From NCBI GenBank assembly GCA_023415775.1, contig JAEZJM010000021.1:371934-435933 (forward strand): a DNA stretch of 64,000 bases. Reading direction: 5' to 3'. Source of the stretch: Bacillota bacterium. Its GTDB lineage: Bacteria; Bacillota; Negativicutes; Sporomusales; UBA7701. The number at the start of each line of letters is the position of its first letter. The stretch's first letter is position 1. The notes beneath the pieces are model-generated. The model was not told the DNA's origin and made no database searches. It saw nothing but the letters and a program-made list of their open reading frames with translations. A program made the translations under genes and the position numbers. Shown here one piece after another: positions 52,950 to 60,040 of the stretch.

Positions 52950-53210
52950 ATGACGACAACGAAAGTAATCAACCTGCAGGACAGCTTTCTTAACCAGGTC
53001 CGTAAAGAAAATGTGCCTGTCATCATCTATCTGGTCAACGGCTTTCAACTGCGAGGTTCGGTGAAAGGCTTCGACAACTTCACCGTCATCATGGAGAACG
53101 AAGGAAAACAGCAATTGGTTTACAAGCACGCCATCTCGACCATCACGCCCTTCCGACCCCTTAACTCCAACCTCCACGAGAGGCGCGAGGACCCGAAAAC
53201 CGAGAAGTAA
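52950..53210 (+). CDS. hfq: RNA chaperone Hfq
   Basis: A hexameric Sm-like RNA chaperone of 86 aa. Sm1 is VPVIIYLVNGFQLRGSVKGFDNF, and Sm2 is QQLVYKHAISTI, with the RNA-binding Lys-His. The ATG follows CGGAGG. It lies between miaA and spoVK, as in B. subtilis, and is followed by a terminator. Confidence 0.97.
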   Translation: MTTTKVINLQDSFLNQVRKENVPVIIYLVNGFQLRGSVKGFDNFTVIMENEGKQQLVYKHAISTITPFRPLNSNLHERREDPKTEK

Positions 53211-53212
53211 CC

Positions 53213-53247
53213 AAAAAACCCGGGCAACCAAGCCCGGGTTATTTTTT
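53213..53247 (+). terminator. rho-independent terminator after hfq
   Basis: AACCCGGGC and GCCCGGGTT form a perfect stem followed by ATTTTTTT. Confidence 0.9.
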
Positions 53248-53291
53248 TATAGAGACGGCAGTGTAACTTTTATCCCGCCATATTCTTTCAC

Positions 53292-53316
53292 CGGCACTGC
53301 TGCTGAGGCATATAAT
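53292..53316 (+). promoter_or_regulatory. candidate mother-cell (sigma-E/sigma-K-like) promoter of spoVK
   Basis: CATATAAT (53309-53316) matches the B. subtilis sigma-E -10 consensus CATACAnT at 7 of 8 positions. A sigma-E -35 box is not clear. For sigma-K, an ACC lies 16 nt upstream, but the -10 match is weaker. No good sigma-A -35 is seen. The placement argues that translation starts at ATG 53351. Confidence 0.4.
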
Positions 53317-53350
53317 GATTATCACCGAAATGGTAGGGCGGGGTGAATAT

Positions 53351-53920
53351 ATGCCGTATCTGTGGCCCAAGGACGTGCTGGCGGCGGTTGAAGCGGGAGA
53401 ACTGCCGCCGGTGGAGGCGTGCCGGCTGCTAAGGGAAATGGATACCGTCGCCGCGCCGGCGGCCCGCGCCGACAACGGCGTCGCCCAGCAGCGGGTGGAG
53501 GAAATCCTGCGGGAACTCGACGCCCTCATCGGCCTTGGTGAAGTCAAAAAACTCGTGCGCGAGCTGTACGCTTTCATCGAAATCCAAAAATGGCGGCAAA
53601 AAGAGCGGCTCGTGACCGAACCGCTCGTAATGCACATGATCTTCAAGGGCAACCCCGGCACGGGGAAAACGACTGTAGCCAGAATAATGGGGAAGATATT
53701 CCGGGCGATGGGCGTTCTGAGCCGCGGCCACCTCATCGAGGTGGAACGGGCCGACCTCGTCGGCGAGTATATCGGCCACACCGCTCAAAAGACCAGGGAA
53801 CAGTTGAAAAAAGCCTACGGCGGCATTCTGTTCATCGACGAAGCTTATTCGCTAGCCCGTGGGGGAGAAAAGGACTTCGGTAAAGAGGCTATTGATTGTA
53901 TGGTCAAATCGCAACATTAA
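53351..53920 (+). CDS. spoVK: spoVK 5' part: AAA+ ATPase interrupted by a recombinase element
   Basis: The N-terminal portion of stage V sporulation protein K, a CbbX-like AAA+ ATPase of the mother cell. ATG at 53351 follows GGGGTG. Walker A is GNPGTGKTTVARIMG and Walker B is ILFIDEAYSLA. The true coding sequence runs to the Val-Lys codons at 53903-53908; after that come Ser-Gln-His and a stop from the inserted element. The missing rest is in frame at 58466-58864. It has no sensor or arginine-finger region, so this part cannot be an active ATPase. Rejoined, the protein would have 316 aa, against about 322 in B. subtilis (recalled). Confidence 0.92.
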   Translation: MPYLWPKDVLAAVEAGELPPVEACRLLREMDTVAAPAARADNGVAQQRVEEILRELDALIGLGEVKKLVRELYAFIEIQKWRQKERLVTEPLVMHMIFKGNPGTGKTTVARIMGKIFRAMGVLSRGHLIEVERADLVGEYIGHTAQKTREQLKKAYGGILFIDEAYSLARGGEKDFGKEAIDCMVKSQH

Positions 53921-53922
53921 AA
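53901..53922. other. left junction site (att) of the spoVK element
   Basis: The core TGGTCAAAT (53901-53909) is followed inside the element by ATTAAAA (53916-53922). In the excised circle this arm would lie opposite TTTTAAT (58451-58457). Both arms are equidistant from the centre of the core, giving the dyad expected of a serine-recombinase attP. The core lies in the Met-Val-Lys codons of spoVK. Confidence 0.7.
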
Positions 53923-53940
53923 CAATGAAATAAAGACCGC

Positions 53941-54816
53941 TTACCCGCGACCTTTATTAAGTTCGAAGTATAGCTTGTAGATGTGCTTACAAGGCAGCTT
54001 GCGGCCTTTAAAATCGGCGCACGCGCAGTTTTCGAGCGTGACGGCGTAGCCGTTGATTACTCCTGTCGCGGTGACCGGATCGACGGCGGCATCGTTGATC
54101 TCGTTGGCCCGCTGCTGGCGTTTGACCTGCTCCGGGCGGCTGTGGATACGCCCGTCCCACGGGCCGAAGGCCGGAAGGACGCTCTCCCCTTCGCGGAGTT
54201 TGTCGTGACCGTCGGGGTAGATGCGGCCGCGGGTGATATTGAGCGTCTCGTGGAGAGCCCCGAAGTCCGCCGCCCCTTTTTCCCGGCACGCCCTCAGCGC
54301 GACTTGCGCGCAGACATTGGCGTCCTCGCCGGCGTCGTGGTGGCGAAATACGATGCCGTGGCGTTCGGCGAGGGCTGCCAGGCCGTAGCGCCTCCAGCCC
54401 GGCCAGGTTCGCTGGGCGATGACCTTGGTGCAGGAGTACTCTGCGGTGGGGCGGGGAATGCGGTAGAGATCGAGGGCCTGAATGAGGACGTTGACGTCGA
54501 ATTCGGCGTTATGGGCGATGATGATCCGTCCCTCCAGATACGGGCGCAGATCTGGCCAAAGGTCGCAGAACTCGGGCTTGTCCGCCACTTGGTCGGCGGT
54601 TATGCCGTGGATTTTCACGAATCCCGGATCGAATACGAGTTGGGGAGGGCGTACCAGCCACGACGGGTTGGCCACAACCTGGCCTCCGGCCACGAAGGCC
54701 AGGCCAATGGCGCAGATGCTGGTCCATTCCCGGTTGGCTGTTTCGAAGTCGAGGGCCACGAAGTCGCATTCCTGCGGCATTGAAAGGAGTTTGTCGGCTG
54801 GGGGCGTCATTTGCAT
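53941..54816 (-). CDS. DnaQ-type 3'-5' exonuclease with C-terminal SWIM-like zinc motif
   Basis: A DEDDh exonuclease of 291 aa. The motifs are ALDFET (ExoI, residues about 20-27), HNAEFDVN (ExoII) and HHDAGEDANVC (ExoIII with the catalytic His). The C-terminal segment CACADFKGRKLPCKH fits the SWIM pattern CxC-xn-CxH, which binds zinc and nucleic acid or protein. It is the last gene of a three-gene run inside the element, starting 12 nt after the exported protein's stop, with AAAGGAAC before the ATG. The role in the element is unknown; DNA processing is possible. Confidence 0.82.
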   Translation of the reverse strand: MQMTPPADKLLSMPQECDFVALDFETANREWTSICAIGLAFVAGGQVVANPSWLVRPPQLVFDPGFVKIHGITADQVADKPEFCDLWPDLRPYLEGRIIIAHNAEFDVNVLIQALDLYRIPRPTAEYSCTKVIAQRTWPGWRRYGLAALAERHGIVFRHHDAGEDANVCAQVALRACREKGAADFGALHETLNITRGRIYPDGHDKLREGESVLPAFGPWDGRIHSRPEQVKRQQRANEINDAAVDPVTATGVINGYAVTLENCACADFKGRKLPCKHIYKLYFELNKGRG

Positions 54817-54828
54817 CGTTCCTTTGCG

Positions 54829-55596
54829 TTATCCTTTTTTCTTAGCTTTGGCGAGATCGGTAGCGCCGAAGCGCTCGACAGCGCGGGCCAGATAGTCGGC
54901 CACCGCTTCTTCCCGGTCAGTATCCGGTCCGGGCTCGTAGGTGTCCATGGCGGTGAACTGCCAGTCGCCGCCGTCCTTGGCGAGAGTGAACTTCATCACC
55001 GCGTACTGGGTGTTGCCGGAGACGGCCATGCTGTTCACCCGCTGCCGGCTGTAGAGGCAGATGCCTTCGATGGTCGTGCCGCCCGGGCGAGGGCCAAAGA
55101 TGTTGACTGCCTCGACGTAGTGCAGGGTATAGCTGCCCCAGCCGGCAAGCCAAGAATCGAACTGTTCGCGCGACAGTTTGGGCGCCTGCTTGTCGATCGA
55201 CCGCAGTTTGACGATATCTTTTTCGTTGAAGGCGTCCATGCGCAGCAGCAGCAGCCGGACCGCCTCCCACTCCTCAGGGCTGACGTACTTGTCGGCCCTG
55301 GCTATTTGCTGCACCTCCAGAGCCGCGCCATACATGCGGCTGCCGACAATATCGGGACGCAGCCTGCCCTCGACGACGACCGCGAGATCGTTTTTCTGGT
55401 AGGCTCGCGGCAGTTGCTTGATCGGATGGTACTGCTTGCCTTCGTCGCTGAGGAGGCCGTAAGTGCCCAGCGATTCGACCCAGCGAACCTTGCCCTTGAA
55501 ACGGAAAAGCGGTTTATCGTCGGCCGCGGCGGCAACAATGGGCAGCAGCGCTAGCAATATCGCCAGCATGAGAACGATTAGGGGCGTTTTTCTCAT
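54829..55596 (-). CDS. exported protein of unknown family (255 aa), element cargo
   Basis: A signal peptide covers about residues 1-24 (LLALLPIVAAAADD). The N-terminal 75 residues after it are beta-rich (FRFKGKVRWVESLGTYGLL). A helical region with EEWEAVRLLLLRMDAFNEKD lies at about 107-125. The last 100 residues look NTF2-like (SYTLHYVEAVNIFG, QYAVMKFTLAKDGGDWQFTAMDTY). The C-terminus is Lys-rich. Strong AGGAGG before the ATG. It lies 10 nt after the DUF2271 gene. No function is proposed. Confidence 0.65.
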   Translation of the reverse strand: MRKTPLIVLMLAILLALLPIVAAAADDKPLFRFKGKVRWVESLGTYGLLSDEGKQYHPIKQLPRAYQKNDLAVVVEGRLRPDIVGSRMYGAALEVQQIARADKYVSPEEWEAVRLLLLRMDAFNEKDIVKLRSIDKQAPKLSREQFDSWLAGWGSYTLHYVEAVNIFGPRPGGTTIEGICLYSRQRVNSMAVSGNTQYAVMKFTLAKDGGDWQFTAMDTYEPGPDTDREEAVADYLARAVERFGATDLAKAKKKG

Positions 55597-55606
55597 CAGG
55601 GACCTC

Positions 55607-56188
55607 CTATCGTATGGGGGACGGAGTAAAGGTCGCCGTCACCTCGGCGATCATCGGATCGCCCCCCTGGGCCGCGGGCGGCAGATAGCCAGGGTTGGCC
55701 CGCGAGGCGGCAGTGCGCTCGCTGACAGCAATCTCGCCTTCCCACAGGATTTCTTTCGCCCAGAAGAGCGTGCCTTCGACCTTGTAGATATATTTGCCCG
55801 GCAAAACCGGCCGCCCGGCGGCGTCGGTGCAGTCCCAGACGAGCGAATGCCGCCCCGGGTGCTGGGTCGCGCGGGTGACGGCGTCCACCTCGGCGGTCGG
55901 CGGGCCATCCACGCCAGCCGCCTTGCGCCACAGCGGCAGGCAATCGGGCCGGCGCTCATAACCGCCCTTGCCGGTGAACCAGGTAACGTACAGTGTTTTT
56001 ACAAACTTGCCGCCGCTGTCCTCGATCCACACCGCCATCTGGTTGCTGGCGATGGTTGGCATGCGGTGGAGATCGTAGCTGATCGTCACCTTGCCGGGCG
56101 CCTGTCCGCCGGCCCCGGCGGCGAAAGCCGCGGCCGCCGCCAGCAACAGCGCAAGCGCAACAACCGTAATCCTTCCAATCGGTCGCAT
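55607..56188 (-). CDS. exported DUF2271-like protein, element cargo
   Basis: ATG at 56188 is chosen because it lies 7 nt after AAGGAG; the longer frame lacks a ribosome site. The 193-aa protein has a signal peptide (about 1-24). It then has VAVWIEDSGGKFVKTLYV-type sequence (MAVWIED...KTLYVTWF), LPLWRKAAG, DAVTRATQHPGRHSLVWDCTDAAGRP and GKYIYKVEG. These agree with DUF2271, an exported family related to FlgD-like Ig folds. The function is unknown. Confidence 0.72.
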   Translation of the reverse strand: MRPIGRITVVALALLLAAAAAFAAGAGGQAPGKVTISYDLHRMPTIASNQMAVWIEDSGGKFVKTLYVTWFTGKGGYERRPDCLPLWRKAAGVDGPPTAEVDAVTRATQHPGRHSLVWDCTDAAGRPVLPGKYIYKVEGTLFWAKEILWEGEIAVSERTAASRANPGYLPPAAQGGDPMIAEVTATFTPSPIR

Positions 56189-56277
56189 AATCATGCTCCT
56201 TGTTTCTCGAATCTCCTGTAGCGTTCGACATTGGCCGCCGAAATCCTGTAGACGGCAAAAGGCGGACCGGCAAACAA

Positions 56278-56306
56278 AAATCCCCCGCAAAAGACGGGGG
56301 ATTGGG
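56278..56306 (-). terminator. terminator of the zinc-ribbon gene
   Basis: On the minus strand AATCCCCCG and CGGGGGATT form a stem followed by a T run. It lies between the zinc-ribbon gene and the three-gene run, so they are separate units. Confidence 0.75.
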
Positions 56307-56326
56307 GGGATGATGGACTTTGGCGG

Positions 56327-56476
56327 CTAGCGACTCTGTTCTTTGGATTGCGGCAGGTTGTTTTTCAGTTCGATTGTCTTCCGGCAGGACGGACAGGTGA
56401 TAGAGTTGTGCCGTTTCTGGATTTCTTCCACCGTCAGCTTGATCGGGCTGCGGCATTCAGGACAGTTGAACTTCAC
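56327..56476 (-). CDS. small zinc-ribbon protein (49 aa), element cargo
   Basis: GTG at 56476 follows GGGAGG at 7-nt spacing. The protein starts VKFNCPECRSPIKLT and continues with a second pair in ITCPSCRKTIEL, a CxxC-x-CxxC zinc ribbon of the MJ0042 kind. The tail is polar. Small zinc ribbons often bind nucleic acid; here it may act as a regulator, but this is inference. Confidence 0.65.
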   Translation of the reverse strand: MKFNCPECRSPIKLTVEEIQKRHNSITCPSCRKTIELKNNLPQSKEQSR

Positions 56477-56568
56477 AAATAAACCTCCCTGGTCAGGTGA
56501 TATGGATAGCATTCGCCGTCCGCAGCCAAAAACCTACGCTAGAATATTGGAACTATTTGCCCCGCTGT

Positions 56569-58101
56569 CTATAAAAACTTCAGGTCGATGCTGATTTCCG
56601 GACGGCTGCCGCGGGCTTTGGTCGCATCGCGCCTTTCCACCACCGCCTTTTCCAACACCGCCCGAACGGCGGCCCGTTTTTCCTCATAGGGGAGGTCGCC
56701 GGCGGCAAAATTCTTCTGCAGAGCGGCCACAAGCTCGGAAGGGGAGAGGAAGGGGGATGCGGCCGCCATTTCCTCCTGGATTTTTTTCTTATTCTGTTCG
56801 ATGTCGTGCAGACGGGCACGGATATCGGCCAGTTGACGCTCCACATCCTCATCGCTGACCATCTGCTGCCTGTACCAGCGCAGCAGCATCTCCCGCTGCT
56901 TGACCAGCCGCCCCTCGTTGTCAGCCAGGCGATCGAGGGCAGTTTGGAGATTTTGGGCGCCAGCCTGGTTGGGCCGGGAAACAAGGTACTGTTTTATCTG
57001 CTTCGGATTGGCGCTCAGCTGGAGCAGATGGTCAAAAACAGCCTTGTCGAGTGTTTCGGTTGGTACGCGGCGGGCGTCGCAGCGTTCCTGCCCGGAATAT
57101 ATGTAGGTGTTGCTGCGCTGGCTGACGCAGACGTAGTAGCTTATCGGCTCGGATGCCTTGCCGGCGTAAGCGATCGTCATCTTGCGGCCGCACTTGGCGC
57201 AGTAAACGAGGCCGCTTAAGAGCTGCTCGTGTTTGAGGTTGCGCTTGGCCAGCGACTTGTTCTCTTTAAACTGCCGCTGGGCCGCATCCCAGACGGCGGC
57301 GTCGACGATTGCCGGCACCGGCACTTCGATCCATTCGGCTTCCGGTCGCAGCGCCCTGACCCGCTTGTTTTGGCCAACCTTCTGGTACTTGTAGCGCATG
57401 GCGACATGGGTGCCTTTATAGAGCGGGTTGGTCAGCAACCGGTATACGGCCGACACAATCCACGGCTTTTTCAGCCGGGGAGAGGGGATGCCCTGCTCGT
57501 TGAGGCGCTTGCAGATCGTCGCCGTGCCGACCTTCTCGGTCACCAGCCAGTCGTACATCCGGCGGACGATTTCGGCCTCCGGTTCGTTGACGGCATAGTT
57601 GCTCACGGTGCGGTCGAAGATGTAGCCGAACGGCTTGGCATCCGCTATGATCTTGCCCTTGGCCGCCTTGCCGCGTTTGCCGCGCAACGACCGTTCCTTT
57701 ATCTTCTCCTTCTCGTAGTCGGAAATGGCGCCGCGGATGGAGTAGAACAGCTTCCCTTCGGCTGATTGCTCGAACGTAACCGACACGAAAACCAGTTCCG
57801 CTCCCGCTCGCTCCATCTCCTCGGTCAGGATGAGCTGATGGGCGAGGTTGCGGGCCAGACGGTCGGGGTCGTAAACGATGACATAGTTGACTTCGCGTCC
57901 GGTAAGCTGCCCGCGCAGCCTGTCGAGCGCCGGGCGGTCGATGAACTCGCCGCTGTAACCGTCGTCGACGAACTCCTCCACAACTTTTGCGCCCAGTTCT
58001 CCGGCCCGGCGACGGCATTCATCGATTTGGGTATCGAGGGAATAGCCCTTCTCCGCCTGCTCGGCCGTACTTACCCGGGCATAAATAGCCGCTCTGGTCA
58101 T
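56569..58101 (-). CDS. large serine recombinase (SpoIVCA-like)
   Basis: A site-specific recombinase of 510 aa. ATG at 58101 follows GGGAGG at 7-nt spacing. The resolvase domain begins MTRAAIYARVSTAEQAEKGYS, with the catalytic Ser in RVST (about residue 10) and DDGYSGEFIDRPALDRL. A Recombinase domain follows (about 160-260). The zinc ribbon is YCAKCGRKM (about 300) with a later Cys in RCDARR. A coiled coil lies near residues 395-440. It is intact, lies near the right end and points leftward. This is the class used by skin elements to excise at sporulation. Confidence 0.95.
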   Translation of the reverse strand: MTRAAIYARVSTAEQAEKGYSLDTQIDECRRRAGELGAKVVEEFVDDGYSGEFIDRPALDRLRGQLTGREVNYVIVYDPDRLARNLAHQLILTEEMERAGAELVFVSVTFEQSAEGKLFYSIRGAISDYEKEKIKERSLRGKRGKAAKGKIIADAKPFGYIFDRTVSNYAVNEPEAEIVRRMYDWLVTEKVGTATICKRLNEQGIPSPRLKKPWIVSAVYRLLTNPLYKGTHVAMRYKYQKVGQNKRVRALRPEAEWIEVPVPAIVDAAVWDAAQRQFKENKSLAKRNLKHEQLLSGLVYCAKCGRKMTIAYAGKASEPISYYVCVSQRSNTYIYSGQERCDARRVPTETLDKAVFDHLLQLSANPKQIKQYLVSRPNQAGAQNLQTALDRLADNEGRLVKQREMLLRWYRQQMVSDEDVERQLADIRARLHDIEQNKKKIQEEMAAASPFLSPSELVAALQKNFAAGDLPYEEKRAAVRAVLEKAVVERRDATKARGSRPEISIDLKFL

Positions 58102-58116
58102 AATGGTCCTCCCGCG

Positions 58117-58147
58117 ATTGTTTATCATTGCTGCAATAGTTCAATAT
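58117..58147 (-). promoter_or_regulatory. weak sigma-E-like promoter candidate of the recombinase gene
   Basis: On the minus strand ATATT (58147-58143) is followed 16 nt later by GATAAACAAT (58126-58117). This partly resembles sigma-E boxes. The match is poor and the call is tentative. Confidence 0.2.
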
Positions 58148-58232
58148 CGGCGCGCCTTTTCCTGCCTGCCAGCCGGTGAAATGAGTAATACGGCCGGGGC
58201 GCTTTCTCATATACTGCCATGAGGTGGTCGAA

Positions 58233-58415
58233 ATGGTCAGTGCCAAGAAAACCGCCGATAATAAGCAAGAAGCAATCGTCACCGTCCGCCACGCGGGCGA
58301 ATGGAACCAGACCCGCCACGGTCCGTCTTTCCTCCGGCCGATAATCGACGGGGAACGGCGACGGCTGGCGTTTGCAGCCGCCAAGACTTCGCCCCGCGCC
58401 GGCCCGCCTGCCTGA
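58233..58415 (+). CDS. small basic protein (60 aa), candidate recombination directionality factor
   Basis: ATG at 58233 follows GAGGTGG (58221-58227). The protein is basic and hydrophilic (MVSAKKTADNKQEAIVTVRH, then IIDGERRRLAFAAAK). No domain is recognised. It is divergent from the recombinase gene and near the right end of the element, followed by a terminator. In B. subtilis the SP-beta RDF SprB is of similar size. That analogy is the only basis for the suggested role. Confidence 0.5.
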   Translation: MVSAKKTADNKQEAIVTVRHAGEWNQTRHGPSFLRPIIDGERRRLAFAAAKTSPRAGPPA

Positions 58416-58427
58416 TAGCCGCCTCAG

Positions 58428-58455
58428 CGCCGCCTGAGTGCGGCGTCTTTTTTTA
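58428..58455 (+). terminator. terminator at the right end of the element
   Basis: CGCCGC and GCGGCG pair across a 6-nt loop and are followed by TCTTTTTTT. It ends 9 nt before the right core sequence. It would stop any transcript from within the element before spoVK's 3' part. Confidence 0.8.
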
Positions 58456-58472
58456 ATACGGTTTGGTTAAAT
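58451..58472. other. right junction site (att) of the spoVK element
   Basis: The arm TTTTAAT (58451-58457) lies in the element and the core TGGTTAAAT (58464-58472) at the border. The core differs from the left core only in C/T at the fifth base; GTC and GTT both encode Val, so the rejoined protein is the same wherever crossover falls. Confidence 0.7.
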
Positions 58473-58864
58473 ACATGGAAGACCATAAAGACGAGCTTGT
58501 CCTCATCCTGGCAGGCTACCAGCGTGAGATGGAAAACTTTCTCCAGACTAATCCCGGCCTGCGGTCCCGATTCCCTATCCACATCGACTTTCCCGACTAT
58601 TCCCAGGAAGAACTGTTGGCGATCGCCGAGCAACTTTGTGCCAGGCGTCAGTACCAGCTCACCGCCCAGACCCGTCTGGCACTCCTGCGGATGCTCAATC
58701 CCCCTGCCAACCGCGACGACGACAACTTCGGCAACGCCCGCACGGTGCGCAACATCATCGAGAAGGCGCTCCGGCGTCAGGCGGTGCGCCTGGTGACCAA
58801 AACCAATATCACCCGCGAGGAGCTCATGGTCATCGAACCGCGCGACCTCCCGGAGGTGGAATGA
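58463..58864 (+). CDS. spoVK: spoVK 3' part: sensor/arginine-finger half of the AAA+ ATPase
   Basis: The C-terminal portion of SpoVK, in frame with the 5' part. Homology starts at VKYMEDHKDELVLILAGY (from 58466), which directly continues the DCMVK end of the left part. LVLILAGY is the sensor-1 region and NPGLRSRFPIHIDFPDY holds the arginine finger. A C-terminal lid follows with NARTVRNIIEKALRRQ. The frame upstream is closed by TAA at 58454-58456. The TTG at 58463 has no ribosome site, so this part is probably not made alone. The next gene overlaps its stop. Confidence 0.92.
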   Translation: MVKYMEDHKDELVLILAGYQREMENFLQTNPGLRSRFPIHIDFPDYSQEELLAIAEQLCARRQYQLTAQTRLALLRMLNPPANRDDDNFGNARTVRNIIEKALRRQAVRLVTKTNITREELMVIEPRDLPEVE

Positions 58865-59469
58865 TGAAAGAATTCGCCGTCGTCGGCCGCCCCAATTCCG
58901 GCAAGACGCTGTTCACCCTTAATTTCGCCGCCTATCTTGACTGCAAGACGGTCGACATTACCTTCCGGGCCTCTGACGGGCTCCTCGATTGCCGCCATTT
59001 CGGCATTGGCGAGGCGCGGCGAGAACTTTGCGGACCCATGGCCCACAAAACGCGCGCCGTCCAGTCGCTTGTGCTGAAGGTGCCTGTCGGCAAGACGGCA
59101 GTCAGTTTCAAGCTCACCGACACCTGCGGCGTGAGTGAACAGATCCACGGCGAAGAAGGAATCCGCCGCGGCATGGCCCAGACGCTGAGCCTCATCCGCG
59201 CCACCGACTTCATTGTCCATGTCGTCGACGCGGCTCTGGCCACGGATGCCTTTTTCAACAGCGACGCCAACATCGACCGGGAGATCTACAACTACGGTGT
59301 CGCCCGCAACCGCTACATACTCCTCGCCAACAAAACCGACCTGCCGTCGGCCCGCGACAACCTTGCCAGGCTGACGGCCGCCTTCCACCAGGCCACCGTC
59401 CTGCCGGTATCCGCGCTATACAGCACCGGTTTCGCGGAGGTGAAAGCGTGTGTGGCCGCCAATGTCTGA
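58861..59469 (+). CDS. small P-loop GTPase-like protein
   Basis: The 202-aa protein has G1 GRPNSGKT, a G3-like DTCGV (Asp present, Gly two later) and G4 NKTDLP, all at normal spacing. The switch region is unlike Era or Der. ATG at 58861 overlaps the spoVK stop (ATGA), so it is coupled to spoVK translation. It likely belongs to the same operon as spoVK. A sporulation role is inferred only from position. Confidence 0.78.
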   Translation: MMKEFAVVGRPNSGKTLFTLNFAAYLDCKTVDITFRASDGLLDCRHFGIGEARRELCGPMAHKTRAVQSLVLKVPVGKTAVSFKLTDTCGVSEQIHGEEGIRRGMAQTLSLIRATDFIVHVVDAALATDAFFNSDANIDREIYNYGVARNRYILLANKTDLPSARDNLARLTAAFHQATVLPVSALYSTGFAEVKACVAANV

Positions 59470-60040
59470 CGGGTTCGCCGCCGTCGCGCTGGCCGCTGCC
59501 CTGTGCGCACTGGCCGTCAAGCTCACCGACGACTGGCTCGACCGCGACCGCGACACCGCCGTCGGCCGGGCTAACTGGGCCGCCCGGCTCGGCGCCGGCG
59601 CAATGGTCTACGCCGCGCTTTTCCTCGCCCTGGCGGCAGGTATAAACACCGCCGTCAGCCTGGCTCTGTTTTTCGCCAGCTACGTCGTCGGCATGTTCTC
59701 CGACCTCGGCCGCCGTCTTCCCAGCCGTCTTACAGGCTGGCAGGAATCGCTGCTCGTTCTGGCCGCGGGTGTGGTGCTCTGCGGCTGGCGAACAATCCTG
59801 TTCGCCGCCCTGTTCGTTGCCGCTGTCCAGCTTATTGACGACTGCATCGATCTGGCCGACGACCGCCTCGCCGGCCAGCGCAACTTTGCCTGCCGGTTCG
59901 GAGCGGTGGAATGTCTGCTCGCTGGTCTGACCCTGCTGTTGGCGGCCTGGTGGCTGGACGCCGGTCTGTTCGCGCCTGTGTTCGCCGGCGTCGCCACCGT
60001 TTACTGCCTTGACCTGCGAACCAAGGAGGTGATGAGATGA
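59450..60040 (+). CDS. UbiA-like polytopic membrane protein
   Basis: A 196-aa membrane protein with about six hydrophobic segments. Two Asp-rich motifs, LTDDWLDRDRD and LIDDCIDLADDRL, resemble the two polyprenyl-diphosphate-binding motifs of UbiA prenyltransferases. It is shorter than usual UbiA enzymes (about 280-300 aa). GTG at 59450 follows GGAGG and overlaps the GTPase gene by 20 nt. The enzyme activity is not established. Confidence 0.6.
   Translation: MWPPMSDGFAAVALAAALCALAVKLTDDWLDRDRDTAVGRANWAARLGAGAMVYAALFLALAAGINTAVSLALFFASYVVGMFSDLGRRLPSRLTGWQESLLVLAAGVVLCGWRTILFAALFVAAVQLIDDCIDLADDRLAGQRNFACRFGAVECLLAGLTLLLAAWWLDAGLFAPVFAGVATVYCLDLRTKEVMR

Larger units (their letters stand above)
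53905..58467. mobile_element. 4,563-bp skin-like intervening element in spoVK
   Basis: The repeated core TGGTYAAAT occurs at 53901-53909 and 58464-58472, so the unit length is exactly 4,563 bp; the ends given are placed within this core. The element encodes a large serine recombinase and a divergent small ORF near the right end. It also carries a zinc-ribbon protein, two exported proteins and an exonuclease. No capsid, tail, lysis or replication genes are visible. Precise removal restores an uninterrupted SpoVK frame. In the unexcised state spoVK is broken. The plan equals that of the B. subtilis sigK skin element; conditional excision in the mother cell is inference. Confidence 0.88.

Noticed and set aside
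53351..53920. spoVK as an ordinary decayed pseudogene
   Set aside because: Both halves are free of other lesions, are in frame, join at a shared core, and flank an intact recombinase. Random decay would not keep these.
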